Part shown: piece after piece, positions 24,308-34,760 of the stretch
Layout of the letters: every line of letters starts with the position of its first letter
How positions within the stretch are numbered: the first letter of the stretch is position 1
Assembly: GCF_014643915.1 (NCBI RefSeq)
Contig: NZ_BMKE01000013.1
Span: 42,309-106,308, forward strand
Direction of reading: 5' to 3'
Length of the DNA: 64,000 nucleotides
Origin: Oceanisphaera marina
Lineage (GTDB): Bacteria; Pseudomonadota; Gammaproteobacteria; Enterobacterales; Aeromonadaceae
Position numbers and translations under genes: made by a program
Notes under the pieces: generated by a model
The model's input: the letters and a program-made list of their open reading frames with translations, nothing else
What the model was told of the DNA's origin: nothing
The model's database searches: none

Positions 24308-26407
24308 ATGGCATTCAAGGATAAATACTTACAACAGCTGGGACCCTGGTCCTCTTGGTTCAGCAAGGGGCTGGGTACGCCGCTGCTGGTGCTGGCGGCT
24401 CTGGGCATGGTGGTGTTGCCCATTCCTGCGCTGCTGCTCGATATTCTGTTCTCGTTCAATATTTCGCTGGCGCTGGTGATCCTGCTGGTGGCGGTATACA
24501 GCAAGCGTCCACTGGACTTTGCGGCGTTTCCTACCGTGCTGCTGGTGGCCACCCTGTTGCGTCTGGCGTTGAACGTGGCGTCTACCCGAGTGGTGTTGCT
24601 GGAAGGGCACGAAGGGGGGAACGCGGCCGGTAACGTCATCGAAGCCTTTGGCTCCGTGGTGATTGGCGGCAACTACGCGGTGGGTTTGATTGTCTTTCTG
24701 ATTTTGATGATCATCAACTTTGCCGTGGTCACCAAGGGTGCCGGTCGTATTTCGGAAGTGAGTGCCCGCTTTACCCTGGATGCCATGCCCGGCAAACAGA
24801 TGGCCATAGATGCCGACTTGAACGCCGGTTTGATCAATCAGGACGAAGCGCGTCTTCGCCGTGCCGAAGTGACTCAGGAAGCCGACTTTTATGGCTCCAT
24901 GGACGGTGCCTCCAAGTTTGTGAAAGGCGATGCCATTGCCGGCATCATGATCCTGTTTATCAACATCATCGGTGGTTTCATTATCGGCATGGCCCAGCAT
25001 GGGCTGCCCTTCGGCGAAGCCGCCGAAATTTATACCCTGCTCACCATAGGTGACGGGCTGGTGGCGCAAATTCCCTCGCTGCTGCTGTCGATTGCCGCCG
25101 CCATTATCGTGACCCGTCAAAATACCAGCGAAGACATGGGCGAGGCCATGTTGGGCCAGTTGTTCGATAATCCCAAGTCACTGTCTATTGCCGCCGGTAT
25201 TCTGATCACCATGGGTCTGGTACCCGGCATGCCGCACTTTGCTTTTCTGCTGTTGGGTGGTTTGGCAGCCTTTGCTGCCTGGTGGACCATGAAGCGCAAC
25301 AAACGAGTGGCACAAGAAGTGGTCGAGCAGGCGCAGGCGCCCGATGCACCGAGCAGCGAGGTCAAAGAGCTGGGCTGGGACGACGTGGTGCAGGTGGATA
25401 CCATAGGTCTGGAAGTGGGATATCGGCTGATAAGCCTGGTGGATCAGGCGCAGGGCGGCGAGTTGCTCAGCCGCATTAAAGGGGTGCGCAAAAAACTCTC
25501 GCAAGAACTGGGCTTCCTGATCCCCGCCGTGCATATTCGCGACAACCTGGAACTGGGGCCCAACCAATACCAGATTACCATGATGGGGGTGAGCTCCGGC
25601 AGCGCCGACATTTATCCCGAACGGGAGCTGGCCATTAATCCGGGCCAGGTCTTCGGGCCTATTGCAGGTATAGATACCCGTGACCCCGCCTTTGATCTGG
25701 AAGCCACCTGGATTGCCAAAGACCAAATAGAACAAGCCCAGAGCCTGGGCTATACGGTGGTGGATGCCGCCACCGTCGTGGCCACCCATCTGAGCCAGCT
25801 GCTCACCAACCATGCATCCGTATTGCTGGGGCACGAAGAAGTGCAAAATCTGATCGATCAGATAGGGCGCAGCCAGCCCAAGCTGGTCGAAGGTCTGGTG
25901 CCCAACACCATGAGCCTGGCGCTGGTGACCAAAGTGTTGCAAAGCCTGCTGCACGAAGGCGTTACTATTCGAGACATGCGCACCATTCTACAAACCCTCA
26001 CCGAATACTCGACCAAGAGCCAGGATCCGGAAGTGCTCACCGCGGCCTGTCGTATTGCGCTGCGTCGTTTCATGGTTCAGGAAATTGCCGGTACCGAGCG
26101 CGAGTTACCCGTTATTACTCTGGCACCAGAGTTGGAACAAATATTGCAGAACTCTTTACAGGCGGGTGGCGCTCAGGGCAGTGGTATCGAGCCCGGTTTG
26201 GCAGAGCGCATGCAGCAATCGCTGTCTCAGGCGGCGGCCAATCAGGAAATGGAGGGGCAACCAGCCATTTTATTAACCTCCGGCATGTTGCGCACCACCT
26301 TGGCGCGCTTTGTAAAACACACGATTCCCAGTTTGCGGGTGCTGTCATATCAGGAAGTGCCCGATGACCGTCAAATCCGCATAGTGGCGTCGGTTGGCCA
26401 GCAGTAG
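24308..26407 (+). CDS. flhA: Flagellar export gate protein FlhA
   Basis: A 699-aa inner-membrane protein. Its N-terminal half has about eight membrane helices and forms the proton-driven export engine. Its C-terminal cytoplasmic half forms the nonameric docking ring for chaperone-substrate complexes. The FHIPEP family block is present (ALNVASTRVVLLEGHEGGN, then KGAGRISEVSARFTLDAMPG). I chose the ATG at 24308; an in-frame GTG six bases earlier is possible. No strong ribosome binding site is visible. It is the first gene of the flhAFG-fliA-che unit. Confidence 0.96.
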   Translation: MAFKDKYLQQLGPWSSWFSKGLGTPLLVLAALGMVVLPIPALLLDILFSFNISLALVILLVAVYSKRPLDFAAFPTVLLVATLLRLALNVASTRVVLLEGHEGGNAAGNVIEAFGSVVIGGNYAVGLIVFLILMIINFAVVTKGAGRISEVSARFTLDAMPGKQMAIDADLNAGLINQDEARLRRAEVTQEADFYGSMDGASKFVKGDAIAGIMILFINIIGGFIIGMAQHGLPFGEAAEIYTLLTIGDGLVAQIPSLLLSIAAAIIVTRQNTSEDMGEAMLGQLFDNPKSLSIAAGILITMGLVPGMPHFAFLLLGGLAAFAAWWTMKRNKRVAQEVVEQAQAPDAPSSEVKELGWDDVVQVDTIGLEVGYRLISLVDQAQGGELLSRIKGVRKKLSQELGFLIPAVHIRDNLELGPNQYQITMMGVSSGSADIYPERELAINPGQVFGPIAGIDTRDPAFDLEATWIAKDQIEQAQSLGYTVVDAATVVATHLSQLLTNHASVLLGHEEVQNLIDQIGRSQPKLVEGLVPNTMSLALVTKVLQSLLHEGVTIRDMRTILQTLTEYSTKSQDPEVLTAACRIALRRFMVQEIAGTERELPVITLAPELEQILQNSLQAGGAQGSGIEPGLAERMQQSLSQAAANQEMEGQPAILLTSGMLRTTLARFVKHTIPSLRVLSYQEVPDDRQIRIVASVGQQ

Positions 26408-26422
26408 CAGGGTGGTAGTTAA

Positions 26423-27811
26423 ATGAAGATAAAACGATTTTTTGCGAAAGACATGCGCTCTGCACTGGCCGAAGTCAAAGAAGTACTGGGTGCCGACGCG
26501 GTGATCATGTCGAATAAAAAAGTCTCGGGCGGTATCGAGATAGTAGCCGCCGTCGACGACGACGAAGTGCCCGTGACCACAGCACAGCGCCCCCTGCGTG
26601 ACGATAATGTCAAAATATCGTCACAGGCGCGTCAATTTGTTACCCCCATGAATGATCAGCAACAGGCTGAAACCTTGCAGTCGTTGCTGATGCGGGGCAG
26701 ACAACAGCCGTCACCGCAAACCCTGGCCGAGCAATCCAGCTGGACCGATCCTCGATTGGCATCAGAGGAGAGCAGCACCGAGCGCAAAGAGCCCACCCTG
26801 AATCAGCCCAAGCCGGCAGCGCCCTTGCAGTTGCATGACAGCCGTGAATACAAGCGAAAAGAAGGCGCAAAAGATAAAGAACTGAACGCCATGCGCCAGG
26901 AAATTGCCAGCATTCGCCGTTTGCTGGAACATCAGGTGTCGGGCCTGATGTGGCAAGAGGTGGAGCGGCGTGAACCGGTGCGAGCCATGCTCATCAAGCA
27001 CCTGAATGAATTAGGTTTTAGCGATGGCTTTGCCGATCAGCTGGCGATGCGGGTCAACGATCGCGCCGCACCCCATGAAGCCTGGAGCCAGATTGAGACC
27101 ACCCTGTGCCAACAACTGTTGACTGGCGAAGACGAAATATTACGCCAGGGCGGTGCCGTGGCGCTGCTGGGGCCCACTGGCGTGGGTAAAACCACCACCA
27201 TTGCCAAGCTGGCGGCGCGTTTTTCGGCTCGCTACGGCGCCGATCAAATCGCCCTTATTACTACTGATCATTACCGCATTGGTGCTCACGAGCAGCTACA
27301 GACCTACGGTCGCATCATGGGCGTGGTGGTCAAGCAGGCCCGTACCTATCAAGAACTGGCGCAGGCGCTTTATCAACTGCGCCACCGTCGTCTGGTATTG
27401 ATTGATACCGCCGGTATGGGCCAGCGCGATCTGCGATTGAATGAACAGTTAGACACCCTGGTCGGCGATAAGCAAATCAAGATCCGCAATTATCTGGTAC
27501 TGCCGGCTACGGCTCAGCGCAGGGTGTTGCAGGAAGCGGTGGATCATTTTCGGCGCATTCCACTGGCCGGATGCATCTTAACCAAACTGGATGAAAGCCT
27601 GTCACTGGGCGATGTACTGGACATCAGCATTCAGAACAGCTTGCCCATCAGCTACATTACCGACGGGCAGCGAGTACCGGAAGATTTACGATTGGCTGAT
27701 GGCCTGGAGCTGGTCAGGCAGGCATTAGGGAATTTAGAACAGCGTCGAGAAGACCCCTATTACTGGGAATCTTCTGAGTCCGATGAAGGGGATGCGCGTT
27801 TTTATGAATAA
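26423..27811 (+). CDS. flhF: SRP-type GTPase FlhF (polar flagellum placement)
   Basis: A 462-aa GTPase of the SRP/FtsY family that marks the cell pole for flagellar assembly. The N-terminal B domain (MKIKRFFAKDMRSALAEVKE) leads to a variable linker and then the NG domain, with Walker A LLGPTGVGKTTTIAKLAARF near residue 247 and later VLIDTAGMGQRD and LTKLDESLSLGDVL. It follows flhA by 15 bp and overlaps flhG by eight bases, its regulatory partner. Confidence 0.96.
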   Translation: MKIKRFFAKDMRSALAEVKEVLGADAVIMSNKKVSGGIEIVAAVDDDEVPVTTAQRPLRDDNVKISSQARQFVTPMNDQQQAETLQSLLMRGRQQPSPQTLAEQSSWTDPRLASEESSTERKEPTLNQPKPAAPLQLHDSREYKRKEGAKDKELNAMRQEIASIRRLLEHQVSGLMWQEVERREPVRAMLIKHLNELGFSDGFADQLAMRVNDRAAPHEAWSQIETTLCQQLLTGEDEILRQGGAVALLGPTGVGKTTTIAKLAARFSARYGADQIALITTDHYRIGAHEQLQTYGRIMGVVVKQARTYQELAQALYQLRHRRLVLIDTAGMGQRDLRLNEQLDTLVGDKQIKIRNYLVLPATAQRRVLQEAVDHFRRIPLAGCILTKLDESLSLGDVLDISIQNSLPISYITDGQRVPEDLRLADGLELVRQALGNLEQRREDPYYWESSESDEGDARFYE

Positions 27812-28688
27812 TTTGTTTCAGGACCAGGCAAGCGGGCTGCGACTTATGCAAAAAACAAGCAGAGTACAGGTTATTTCGGTCACGGGCGGCAAGGGCGGTG
27901 TAGGCAAAACCAACATTTCTCTGAATATGGCGTCGGCCATGGCAGCCCAGGGAAAACGAGTCATGGTGCTGGATGCCGACCTGGGCCTGGCAAATGTCGA
28001 CGTCTTGCTGGGCATTCGGGTTACCCGCAATCTGTCCCATGTATTGCGGGGCGAATGCAGCCTGGATGAGGTGTTGGTCGACGGGCCGCAGGGCATCAAG
28101 ATTATTCCGGCCACCTCGGGAAATCAGTCGATGACCGAGCTGTCGCCACTTGAGCATGTCAGCTTGATCCGCGCCTTCAGTGAGATGAAAACGCCGATTG
28201 ATATCTTGCTGGTGGATACCGCCGCCGGTATTTCCGATATGGTGTTGAGTTTTTCCCGGGCTGCACAAGAAGTGCTGGTGGTGGTGTGCGATGAACCCAC
28301 TTCCATTACCGATGCCTACGCACTGATCAAGATATTATCTCGCGACTATGGCGTGTTTCGCTTTAAAATCGTGGCCAACATGGTGCGCAGTCAGCGCGAA
28401 GGCCAGGAACTGTTTGCCAAGCTGACCCGGGTAACCGACCGCTTTCTTGATGCCGCTCTCGAGCTGGTGGCTTGTGTTCCCTTCGATGGCAACTTGCGTT
28501 TGGCCGTACGCCGGCAAACCCTGGTGGTCAATCAATACCCCAAGTCGCCTTCGGCCATGGCCATCAAAATGCTGGCCAACAAGGCACTAAGCTGGCCAGC
28601 CCCCGAGCGGGCCGGTGGCCATTTACAGTTCTTTATTGAAAACCTGTTGCAACCGCCGGTGGCTGAGCCTGATGTCTGGAGCGAATAA
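27804..28688 (+). CDS. flhG: MinD-like ATPase FlhG (FleN), flagellar number regulator
   Basis: A 294-aa ParA/MinD-type ATPase that limits flagellar number by acting on FlhF and FlrA. The deviant Walker A is VTGGKGGVGKTNISLNMA. The N-terminal DQASGLRLM stretch, which in the family activates FlhF GTPase, follows the ATG at 27804. Upstream in-frame ATGs exist (27783 and 27792), but family alignment favours 27804. It overlaps both flhF (eight bases) and fliA (seventeen bases). Confidence 0.95.
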   Translation: MNNLFQDQASGLRLMQKTSRVQVISVTGGKGGVGKTNISLNMASAMAAQGKRVMVLDADLGLANVDVLLGIRVTRNLSHVLRGECSLDEVLVDGPQGIKIIPATSGNQSMTELSPLEHVSLIRAFSEMKTPIDILLVDTAAGISDMVLSFSRAAQEVLVVVCDEPTSITDAYALIKILSRDYGVFRFKIVANMVRSQREGQELFAKLTRVTDRFLDAALELVACVPFDGNLRLAVRRQTLVVNQYPKSPSAMAIKMLANKALSWPAPERAGGHLQFFIENLLQPPVAEPDVWSE

Positions 28689-29394
28689 AGCGCTGGTGTA
28701 CGCCAGGCAACAAGGCACGCAACTGGTTGAAAGACATGCGGGCCTGGTGCGCCGTATTGCCCACCATTTGCTGGCGCGGTTGCCCGACAGCGTATTACTG
28801 GATGACTTGATTCAGTCGGGCATGGTGGGGCTGCTGGAAGCGACACGCAATTTTGACGCCAGCAAGGGCGCCAGTTTTGAAACCTTTGCCGGTATTCGCA
28901 TTCGGGGGGCCATGCTGGATGAGATTCGCCGTGGCGATTGGGTACCCCGCTCGGTGCACAAGCACAGTCGTGAAGTGGCCAACGCCATTGCGGCAGTACA
29001 GGCTCGCGAAGGGCGAAATGCCACCGATCGTGAAGTGGCCGAAGAGCTGGACGTCAGCATGGAAGCGTATTACGCCATGCTGCGCGACACCAGCAACGGC
29101 AAAATTCTCGATATGGACGAGTTTGAAAGTGGTATTGATAGTCATATCGAACAACACCAGCATGCGGATAATCCGTTTGAAGACATGGCAAAACAACGTT
29201 TTCAAGGTGCACTGTCGCAACACATCAAAACCTTGCCCGAGCGGGAAGCGCTGGTGTTGTCGTTATATTATGACGAAGAACTGAATCTGAAAGAGATTGG
29301 CCAGATCCTTGAAGTCAGCGAGTCTCGAGTGAGCCAAATTCACAGCCAGGCGATGCATCGATTGCGCGCCAAATTAACGGAATGGAAAGCCTGA
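28672..29394 (+). CDS. fliA: Flagellar sigma factor FliA (sigma-28)
   Basis: A 240-aa RNA polymerase sigma factor for late flagellar and chemotaxis genes. Region 2 (LPDSVLLDDLIQSGMVGLLE then FETFAGIRIRGAMLDEIRR) and region 4 (YYDEELNLKEIGQILEVSES then RVSQIHSQAMHRLR) are clear. The start MSGANKALVY at 28672 lies inside the end of flhG. Its expected targets here are the two flagellin promoters at 1176 and 1249. No anti-sigma FlgM gene is in the window. Confidence 0.96.
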   Translation: MSGANKALVYARQQGTQLVERHAGLVRRIAHHLLARLPDSVLLDDLIQSGMVGLLEATRNFDASKGASFETFAGIRIRGAMLDEIRRGDWVPRSVHKHSREVANAIAAVQAREGRNATDREVAEELDVSMEAYYAMLRDTSNGKILDMDEFESGIDSHIEQHQHADNPFEDMAKQRFQGALSQHIKTLPEREALVLSLYYDEELNLKEIGQILEVSESRVSQIHSQAMHRLRAKLTEWKA

Positions 29395-29526
29395 CCTTTG
29401 GAACGGAGTAAAGGGTAACGATGATAATGTAAGCATCCATCGTAGTCGCATTGGTTTATTGTTCATTAAATGACCTTAAACAAGGTCGTGGTTCTATTTT
29501 ATTGTACTAATTACCCAATATACGAT

Positions 29527-29553
29527 TTAAGTTAAGGTTTAGCGGGTCGATAT
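29527..29553 (+). promoter_or_regulatory. Possible weak sigma-28 promoter before cheY
   Basis: TTAA-N15-GTCGATAT has the right spacing and matches nine of twelve consensus bases. It is 57 bp before the cheY start in the 215-bp fliA-cheY gap, where no other promoter-like sequence was found. It could let the chemotaxis part be expressed apart from flhA. Confidence 0.35.
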
Positions 29554-29609
29554 AGTTAAAATGCTTGTCATATTCAGCGGCTATTGGTTTGGCTGAGAGG
29601 AGGAATTGC

Positions 29610-29993
29610 TTGGACAAGAATATGAAAATCCTGATTGTGGATGATTTTTCCACAATGCGTAGGATTATTAAAAACCTGCTTCGAGATTTGGGGTTTAACA
29701 ACACACTGGAAGCCGATGATGGTCTTACGGCATTGCCCATGTTGAAAAACGGTGACTTCGACTTTGTGGTGACCGATTGGAACATGCCAGGGATGCAGGG
29801 AATTGATTTGTTGAAAGCGATTCGTGCCGACGACAAACTCAAACATTTGCCGGTATTGATGGTGACGGCAGAAGCCAAGCGCGAGCAGATTATTGCCGCG
29901 GCTCAGGCTGGTGTGAATGGCTATGTGGTCAAGCCTTTTACCGCCGGCACCCTGAAAGAAAAACTCGAGAAGGTTTTCGAGAGAATCGGATAA
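29610..29993 (+). CDS. cheY: Chemotaxis response regulator CheY
   Basis: A 127-aa single-domain receiver. The acid pocket is Asp11-Asp12, the phospho-acceptor is Asp56 (VVTDWNMPG), and the switch region contains [10 protein letters not shown] and Lys in YVVKPF. Phospho-CheY binds FliM and reverses or stops rotation. The start is TTG at 29610, six bases after GAGAGGAGGA; an internal ATG at 29622 would remove the first beta strand's lead-in. cheZ follows after 12 bp. Confidence 0.96.
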   Translation: MDKNMKILIVDDFSTMRRIIKNLLRDLGFNNTLEADDGLTALPMLKNGDFDFVVTDWNMPGMQGIDLLKAIRADDKLKHLPVLMVTAEAKREQIIAAAQAGVNGYVVKPFTAGTLKEKLEKVFERIG

Positions 29994-30005
29994 AAAGGCA
30001 GCGAG

Positions 30006-30761
30006 ATGGCATTTCAGAAAGGAACGATCAGCCTGGAACAGGCCCGTATACTGGTAGCAATGCTAGAGCGTGGTGATCAGGACGGGGCAGACCGTTATCT
30101 TACCGACGTATGCATGCCCCAGGCCAAAGATCTGGTCGAGCAGGTGGGGCTGCTTACTCGTCAATTACATGACTCTCTGCAGGAATTTCGAAACGATCCT
30201 CGTTTGCCCGAGTTGGCCGAAAATGAAATTCCCGACGCCCGTGAGCGCTTGAGTTACGTGATCGACATGACCGATAAAGCCGCCAACCGCACCATGGATG
30301 CGGTGGAAGCCAGTCTGCCGATAGCCGATCGACTGAATGACAATATTCAACAGGTCATGCCGGGCTGGCGTGAATTGATGGAACGTCAGCTTGAATTGGG
30401 CAAGTTTAAAGAATTGTGTTTCCAGCTGGATAGTTTTTTACTGAGCTCAGAGCAGGATGCGAATCAATTAAGAAATCTGTTAACCGAAATCTTGATGGCT
30501 CAGGACTATCAGGATTTAACCGGCCAGATGATTCGTCGCGTTATCAATCTGGTACAGGAAGTTGAGGCTAAACTAGTCGCTATTTTATCCGTATTTGGCC
30601 GTTTGCCGGGTATGGAAGAAGTTCAGCCTGAATCAAAACCAAAGAGCGCCCCGGTATCGGATATTACCGCCGAAGGCCCCATTATGAATAAAGAACATCG
30701 CCAAGATGTGGTTTCGGATCAAGACGGCGTAGATGATCTGCTGTCCAGTCTGGGATTCTAA
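30006..30761 (+). CDS. cheZ: CheY-P phosphatase CheZ
   Basis: A 251-aa helical-bundle phosphatase that dephosphorylates CheY-P. The catalytic region contains the conserved Gln in LTEILMAQDYQDLTGQMIRR. The C-terminal CheY-tethering peptide (QDGVDDLLSSLGF) is intact and closely resembles the FliM N-terminal peptide and two peptides in CheA here. It lies between cheY and cheA with short gaps; the order cheY-cheZ-cheA is usual for polar-flagellate gammaproteobacteria. Confidence 0.96.
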   Translation: MAFQKGTISLEQARILVAMLERGDQDGADRYLTDVCMPQAKDLVEQVGLLTRQLHDSLQEFRNDPRLPELAENEIPDARERLSYVIDMTDKAANRTMDAVEASLPIADRLNDNIQQVMPGWRELMERQLELGKFKELCFQLDSFLLSSEQDANQLRNLLTEILMAQDYQDLTGQMIRRVINLVQEVEAKLVAILSVFGRLPGMEEVQPESKPKSAPVSDITAEGPIMNKEHRQDVVSDQDGVDDLLSSLGF

Positions 30762-30770
30762 GGAGAGAGC

Positions 30771-32852
30771 ATGGGCTTTGAGGTAGACGAGGATATTCTT
30801 CAGGATTTTCTGGTTGAAGCATCGGAGATCCTGGAACAATTGTCAGAGCAGTTGGTAACGCTGGAACGCCAGCCAGACGATAAAGACTTGCTGAATGCCA
30901 TTTTTCGAGGATTTCATACCGTTAAAGGCGGTGCCGGCTTTTTGTCGCTGACTGCACTGGTAGATACCTGCCACAAAGCCGAAAACGTGTTCGATATCTT
31001 GCGTAACGGACAGCGCAAGGTCACCTCCGAATTAATGGATGTCATCCTGCGGGCGCTGGATACGGTCAACGTCATGTTTGCCGAAATTCAGAATCGCGAA
31101 GACCCTACACCGGCCGACCCCGAACTACTGGCAGCGCTGGAACGTTATTGCCAACCCGCTGCCGCCGATGAAGATGCGACAGATGCCGCCGCCGAGCCGG
31201 CTGCTGCTGAACCGGGGATTGCCGGGCTGGGCGAAGCGCAATATCAGCAGATGCTGAACGAGCTGGTGTCGGAAAGTGAGACCCCAGCCAGTGTCGACGT
31301 TGCGCCCACCGCGAGCAGTGATGCCAACGTGAGTAGTGATAGTACAGACGAGATCACCGACGATGAATTTGAGGCCCTGCTGGATCAGCTGCACGGTGCC
31401 GGCAAGCACAGTGGTGCGCCCGCGATAGAGGCCATGGCATCCGAGCCATCCGAGCCATCTGCGCCGGCCAGTGACGATCATATCGATGATCTGGAATTTG
31501 AGGCATTACTCGATCAGTTGCACGGCTCGGGCAAAGGCCCCACTGTGGTTGCCGATGAAGCTCAGGTTGTTGCCAGTTCAGCCGCTCCAATGATGGCTGC
31601 GCCAACGGCCGCTGCGCCCATGCTCGAAAAGAATACCGTCGATAAAGCGCCGGCCAAGGCCCCGGCGGCACACAGTGCGCCACCGGACACCACGGTGCGG
31701 GTCGATACTAAAATACTCGATAACATCATGAATATGGTGGGCGAGCTGGTGTTGGTACGCAACCGGCTGATCAGCCTGGATGCCAACCATGAAAACGAGG
31801 ATATATCCAAAACCGTCGCCAATCTGGATGCCGTCACCGGTGATCTGCAGGGCGCGGTAATGAAGACCCGCATGCAGCCGATCAAGAAAGTGTTTGGTCG
31901 TTTTCCTCGAGTGGTGCGCGATATTGCCCGGACCATGAAAAAAGAAATCAACCTGGAAATGGTCGGCGAAGACACGGATCTGGATAAAAACCTGGTCGAG
32001 GCGCTGGCCGATCCTCTGGTTCACCTGGTGCGCAACTCGTGCGATCACGGCATAGAAATGCCCGATGTGCGTGAAGCGGCCGGTAAACCGAGAACCGGTG
32101 TGATCCGGCTGACCGCGTCTCAGGAAGGAGACCATATTCTGCTGGGCATCGAAGATGATGGTGCTGGCATGGATCCGGAAAAACTGAAAGAAATCGCCAT
32201 CAAGCGCGGCATTCTCGATGCCGATGGCGCGGCCCGCATGACGGATAATGAAGCCTATAACCTGATTTTTGCTCCCGGCTTTTCGACCAAGGTAGAAATT
32301 ACCGATGTATCGGGTCGTGGCGTGGGTATGGACGTGGTTAAAACCGGTATTACCTCGGTGAATGGCTCTATTCATATTGATTCTGAAAAAGGCAAGGGCA
32401 CCAAACTGCAAATCAAGGTACCGCTGACGCTGGCCATTTTGCCTACGCTGATGGTGCTGGTTGGCAAGCAGACCTTCGCCTTGCCATTGACCAACGTCGA
32501 TGAGATTTTCCATCTCGATCTTACCCGCACCAGCATGGTGGATGGACAGCTCACCATAGTGGTGCGCAATCACGCTATTCCGCTGTTTTATTTGCAAGAC
32601 TGGCTGTTGAGAGGCGAGCGACGTGCCCGCCAGGCAAAAGGCCATGTGGTTATCGTTGCAGTAGGCAACCAGCAGGTCGGTTTTGTGGTGGATGGCTTGA
32701 TTGGGCAGGAAGAAGTCGTCATCAAACCTCTGGATCAACTGTTGCACGGTACACCGGGCATGGCCGGTGCCACTATTACCAGCGATGGCGGCATCGCCCT
32801 GATCCTGGATCTGGCGGGTTTGATTAAAGCTTATGCGAGGCGTTACGCCTAA
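30771..32852 (+). CDS. cheA: Chemotaxis histidine kinase CheA
   Basis: A 693-aa kinase of the core signalling array. The HPt domain has the phosphorylated His49 ([13 protein letters not shown]). Residues about 130-310 form a long Ala/Glu/Pro-rich linker in place of a clear classical P2 domain. The linker carries two near-identical peptides, [10 protein letters not shown] near 200-209 and near 243-252. The dimerisation domain starts at about 305 ([20 protein letters not shown]). The ATPase has [17 protein letters not shown] and [10 protein letters not shown]. The CheW-like domain closes the protein. The two peptides resemble CheY-binding motifs of FliM and CheZ. Confidence 0.97.
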   Translation: MGFEVDEDILQDFLVEASEILEQLSEQLVTLERQPDDKDLLNAIFRGFHTVKGGAGFLSLTALVDTCHKAENVFDILRNGQRKVTSELMDVILRALDTVNVMFAEIQNREDPTPADPELLAALERYCQPAAADEDATDAAAEPAAAEPGIAGLGEAQYQQMLNELVSESETPASVDVAPTASSDANVSSDSTDEITDDEFEALLDQLHGAGKHSGAPAIEAMASEPSEPSAPASDDHIDDLEFEALLDQLHGSGKGPTVVADEAQVVASSAAPMMAAPTAAAPMLEKNTVDKAPAKAPAAHSAPPDTTVRVDTKILDNIMNMVGELVLVRNRLISLDANHENEDISKTVANLDAVTGDLQGAVMKTRMQPIKKVFGRFPRVVRDIARTMKKEINLEMVGEDTDLDKNLVEALADPLVHLVRNSCDHGIEMPDVREAAGKPRTGVIRLTASQEGDHILLGIEDDGAGMDPEKLKEIAIKRGILDADGAARMTDNEAYNLIFAPGFSTKVEITDVSGRGVGMDVVKTGITSVNGSIHIDSEKGKGTKLQIKVPLTLAILPTLMVLVGKQTFALPLTNVDEIFHLDLTRTSMVDGQLTIVVRNHAIPLFYLQDWLLRGERRARQAKGHVVIVAVGNQQVGFVVDGLIGQEEVVIKPLDQLLHGTPGMAGATITSDGGIALILDLAGLIKAYARRYA

Positions 32853-32878
32853 CAATAAAAAATGCGACGAGGATATTG

Positions 32879-34015
32879 ATGTCTATTCGGGTGTTAGTGG
32901 TTGATGATTCAAGTTTTTTCAGACGTCGTGTGAGCGAGATCCTTAATCAGGATCCCATGCTTAGCGTGGTTGATACGGCGGCAAATGGTCAGGAGGCCAT
33001 CGAAAAAGCGCGACTGGTTCGCCCCGACGTGATCACCATGGACATTGAAATGCCGGTCATGGATGGGATTTCAGCGGTCCGTGCCATCATGAAAGCCACC
33101 CCAACCCCTGTGTTGATGTTTTCTTCGCTCACTCACGACGGTGCCCAGGCCACATTGGATGCCCTGGATGCCGGCGCCATGGATTTTTTGCCCAAGCGTT
33201 TTGAAGATATTGCCCGCAGCAAGGAAGAAGCCATTCTGTTGTTGCAGCAAAGGGTCAAGGCCATTGCCCGGCGGCGTCCTTTTATGGCGGCAAGACCCCA
33301 TCCTGTTGCGACTACGCCGACCCGCAGCGGTTTGTCGAATTCCCCCCTGGGAGCGCGCACAGGGTTGAGCAGTACCCCGAGTGCTGCGCCGGCAAGAGCG
33401 GTCGTTCCCGAGCGGCGTAATCCGCCTCGGCGCAGTGGCAAGCATTACCAGCTGCTGGCCATTGGTACCTCTACCGGCGGCCCGGTGGCGCTGCAAAAAG
33501 TACTGACTGAACTACCGGCCAACTTTCCTCATCCCATCGTGCTTATCCAGCATATGCCGGGCACCTTTACCACTGCCTTTGCGGCCAGGCTCAATAGTCT
33601 GTGCAAGATTGGTGTAAAAGAAGCGCAAGACGGTGATCAGTTGCGCCCGGGTCATGCCTATCTGGCACCGGGTGGCAAGCAGATGCTGTTTGAAGGTCGC
33701 CCCGGTGCCGCGCGTCTGCGCATTATGGAGGGAAACGACAAGGTGAATTACAAACCCTGCGTGGACATCACCTTTGCCTCGGCAGCGAAAACATATGGCG
33801 GCAATGTGCTGGCCGTGGTGTTGACCGGCATGGGGGCCGACGGGCGTGAAGGCGCGCGCCTGTTAAAGGCCCAGGGTGCCAATATCTGGGCTCAGGATGA
33901 AGAAACCTGTGTGGTGTATGGTATGCCGCAGGCGGTGGCCAAAGCCGGCCTGGCGACAGAATCCTTGCCCTTGCCGATGATTGGTGAAGCCATTGTGAAC
34001 GAGATGAGCAGCTGA
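32879..34015 (+). CDS. cheB: Chemotaxis protein-glutamate methylesterase CheB
   Basis: A 378-aa adaptation enzyme that demethylates or deamidates chemoreceptors. The receiver domain has the acceptor Asp55 ([13 protein letters not shown]). A 50-residue Pro/Arg-rich linker follows. The esterase domain has the catalytic Ser in [12 protein letters not shown], His in [10 protein letters not shown] and Asp in [11 protein letters not shown]. The start is the ATG at 32879 after GAGGA. No cheR is present in the window. motC starts one base after the stop. Confidence 0.96.
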   Translation: MSIRVLVVDDSSFFRRRVSEILNQDPMLSVVDTAANGQEAIEKARLVRPDVITMDIEMPVMDGISAVRAIMKATPTPVLMFSSLTHDGAQATLDALDAGAMDFLPKRFEDIARSKEEAILLLQQRVKAIARRRPFMAARPHPVATTPTRSGLSNSPLGARTGLSSTPSAAPARAVVPERRNPPRRSGKHYQLLAIGTSTGGPVALQKVLTELPANFPHPIVLIQHMPGTFTTAFAARLNSLCKIGVKEAQDGDQLRPGHAYLAPGGKQMLFEGRPGAARLRIMEGNDKVNYKPCVDITFASAAKTYGGNVLAVVLTGMGADGREGARLLKAQGANIWAQDEETCVVYGMPQAVAKAGLATESLPLPMIGEAIVNEMSS

Positions 34016-34016
34016 T

Positions 34017-34760
34017 ATGGCGCTGACCGGACTGGTACTGGCACTGGCATGTATTATTCTGGCGCAATGGTGGCACGGTGGCAGCGGCTGGGGGCTGCTG
34101 GACGGACCGGCATTGCTGATTGTATTGGGCGGCACCCTGGGTGCCGTGTTGTTGCAAACACCCTGGCACCAGTTCAAGGCGGCATTCAAAGCCCTGAAGA
34201 GCTTGTTTGGCCAGGCACCCTGGCCCTTTCACGAACAGGCCTCGCGCTTGTTGCACTGGTCCCATCAGGCACGGCAAGCAGGTTTTTTGGCGCTAGAGTC
34301 CAAAACCGAACATCAGTCGCTGGACGATTTTACCCGTCAGGGCCTGCAATGGGTGGTCGATGGTACCGAAGCCACGGCGCTGGAGCAGCTGCTCGACAAC
34401 GAAATCAGCCGGCTGGAAGAGCAAAAAGAGCTGGAAGCCCAGGTGTTTGAAGCCATGGGCGGCTACAGCCCGACCATCGGCATTATTGGTGCCGTGCTGG
34501 GTCTGATCCAGGCAATGTCGAATCTGGACGATCCCTCGCAGTTGGGGACCGGCATTGCGGTGGCCTTCGTCGCTACCTTGTACGGGGTAGGGCTGGCCAA
34601 CCTGTTGTTGTTGCCGCTGGCCAACCGGCTCAGGGCCATGTATCGGCTGGAGCTGCGCTATCGGGAGTTGACCGCCATCGGGTTGATGGCCATCGCCCGG
34701 GGCGACAGCAGTTTATCGGTCAGTCGACAGCTGGCACAGTATCAGGGACAGCGTCAATGA
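34017..34760 (+). CDS. motC: Flagellar stator protein MotC (MotA family)
   Basis: A 247-aa four-helix stator subunit of the MotA/PomA family. Membrane segments are visible at the N-terminus (LTGLVLALACIILAQWW and PALLIVLGGTLGAVLLQ) and later (GYSPTIGIIGAVLGLIQAMS and AVAFVATLYGVGLANLLLLP). The cytoplasmic loop between helices 2 and 3 carries charged residues facing FliG. Together with MotD it forms the ion channel. The position after cheB is that of Pseudomonas motC-motD rather than of Vibrio pomAB, which suggests but does not prove proton drive. Confidence 0.92.
   Translation: MALTGLVLALACIILAQWWHGGSGWGLLDGPALLIVLGGTLGAVLLQTPWHQFKAAFKALKSLFGQAPWPFHEQASRLLHWSHQARQAGFLALESKTEHQSLDDFTRQGLQWVVDGTEATALEQLLDNEISRLEEQKELEAQVFEAMGGYSPTIGIIGAVLGLIQAMSNLDDPSQLGTGIAVAFVATLYGVGLANLLLLPLANRLRAMYRLELRYRELTAIGLMAIARGDSSLSVSRQLAQYQGQRQ

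Noticed and set aside
25178-25954. Long open frame opposite flhA
   Set aside because: Same reason: a frame-shadow inside a well-supported gene.
31578-32855. Long open frame on the strand opposite cheA (425 codons)
   Set aside because: It is a shadow of GC-rich cheA codon use, His/Gln-rich, with no domain, and fully covered by a firm gene.
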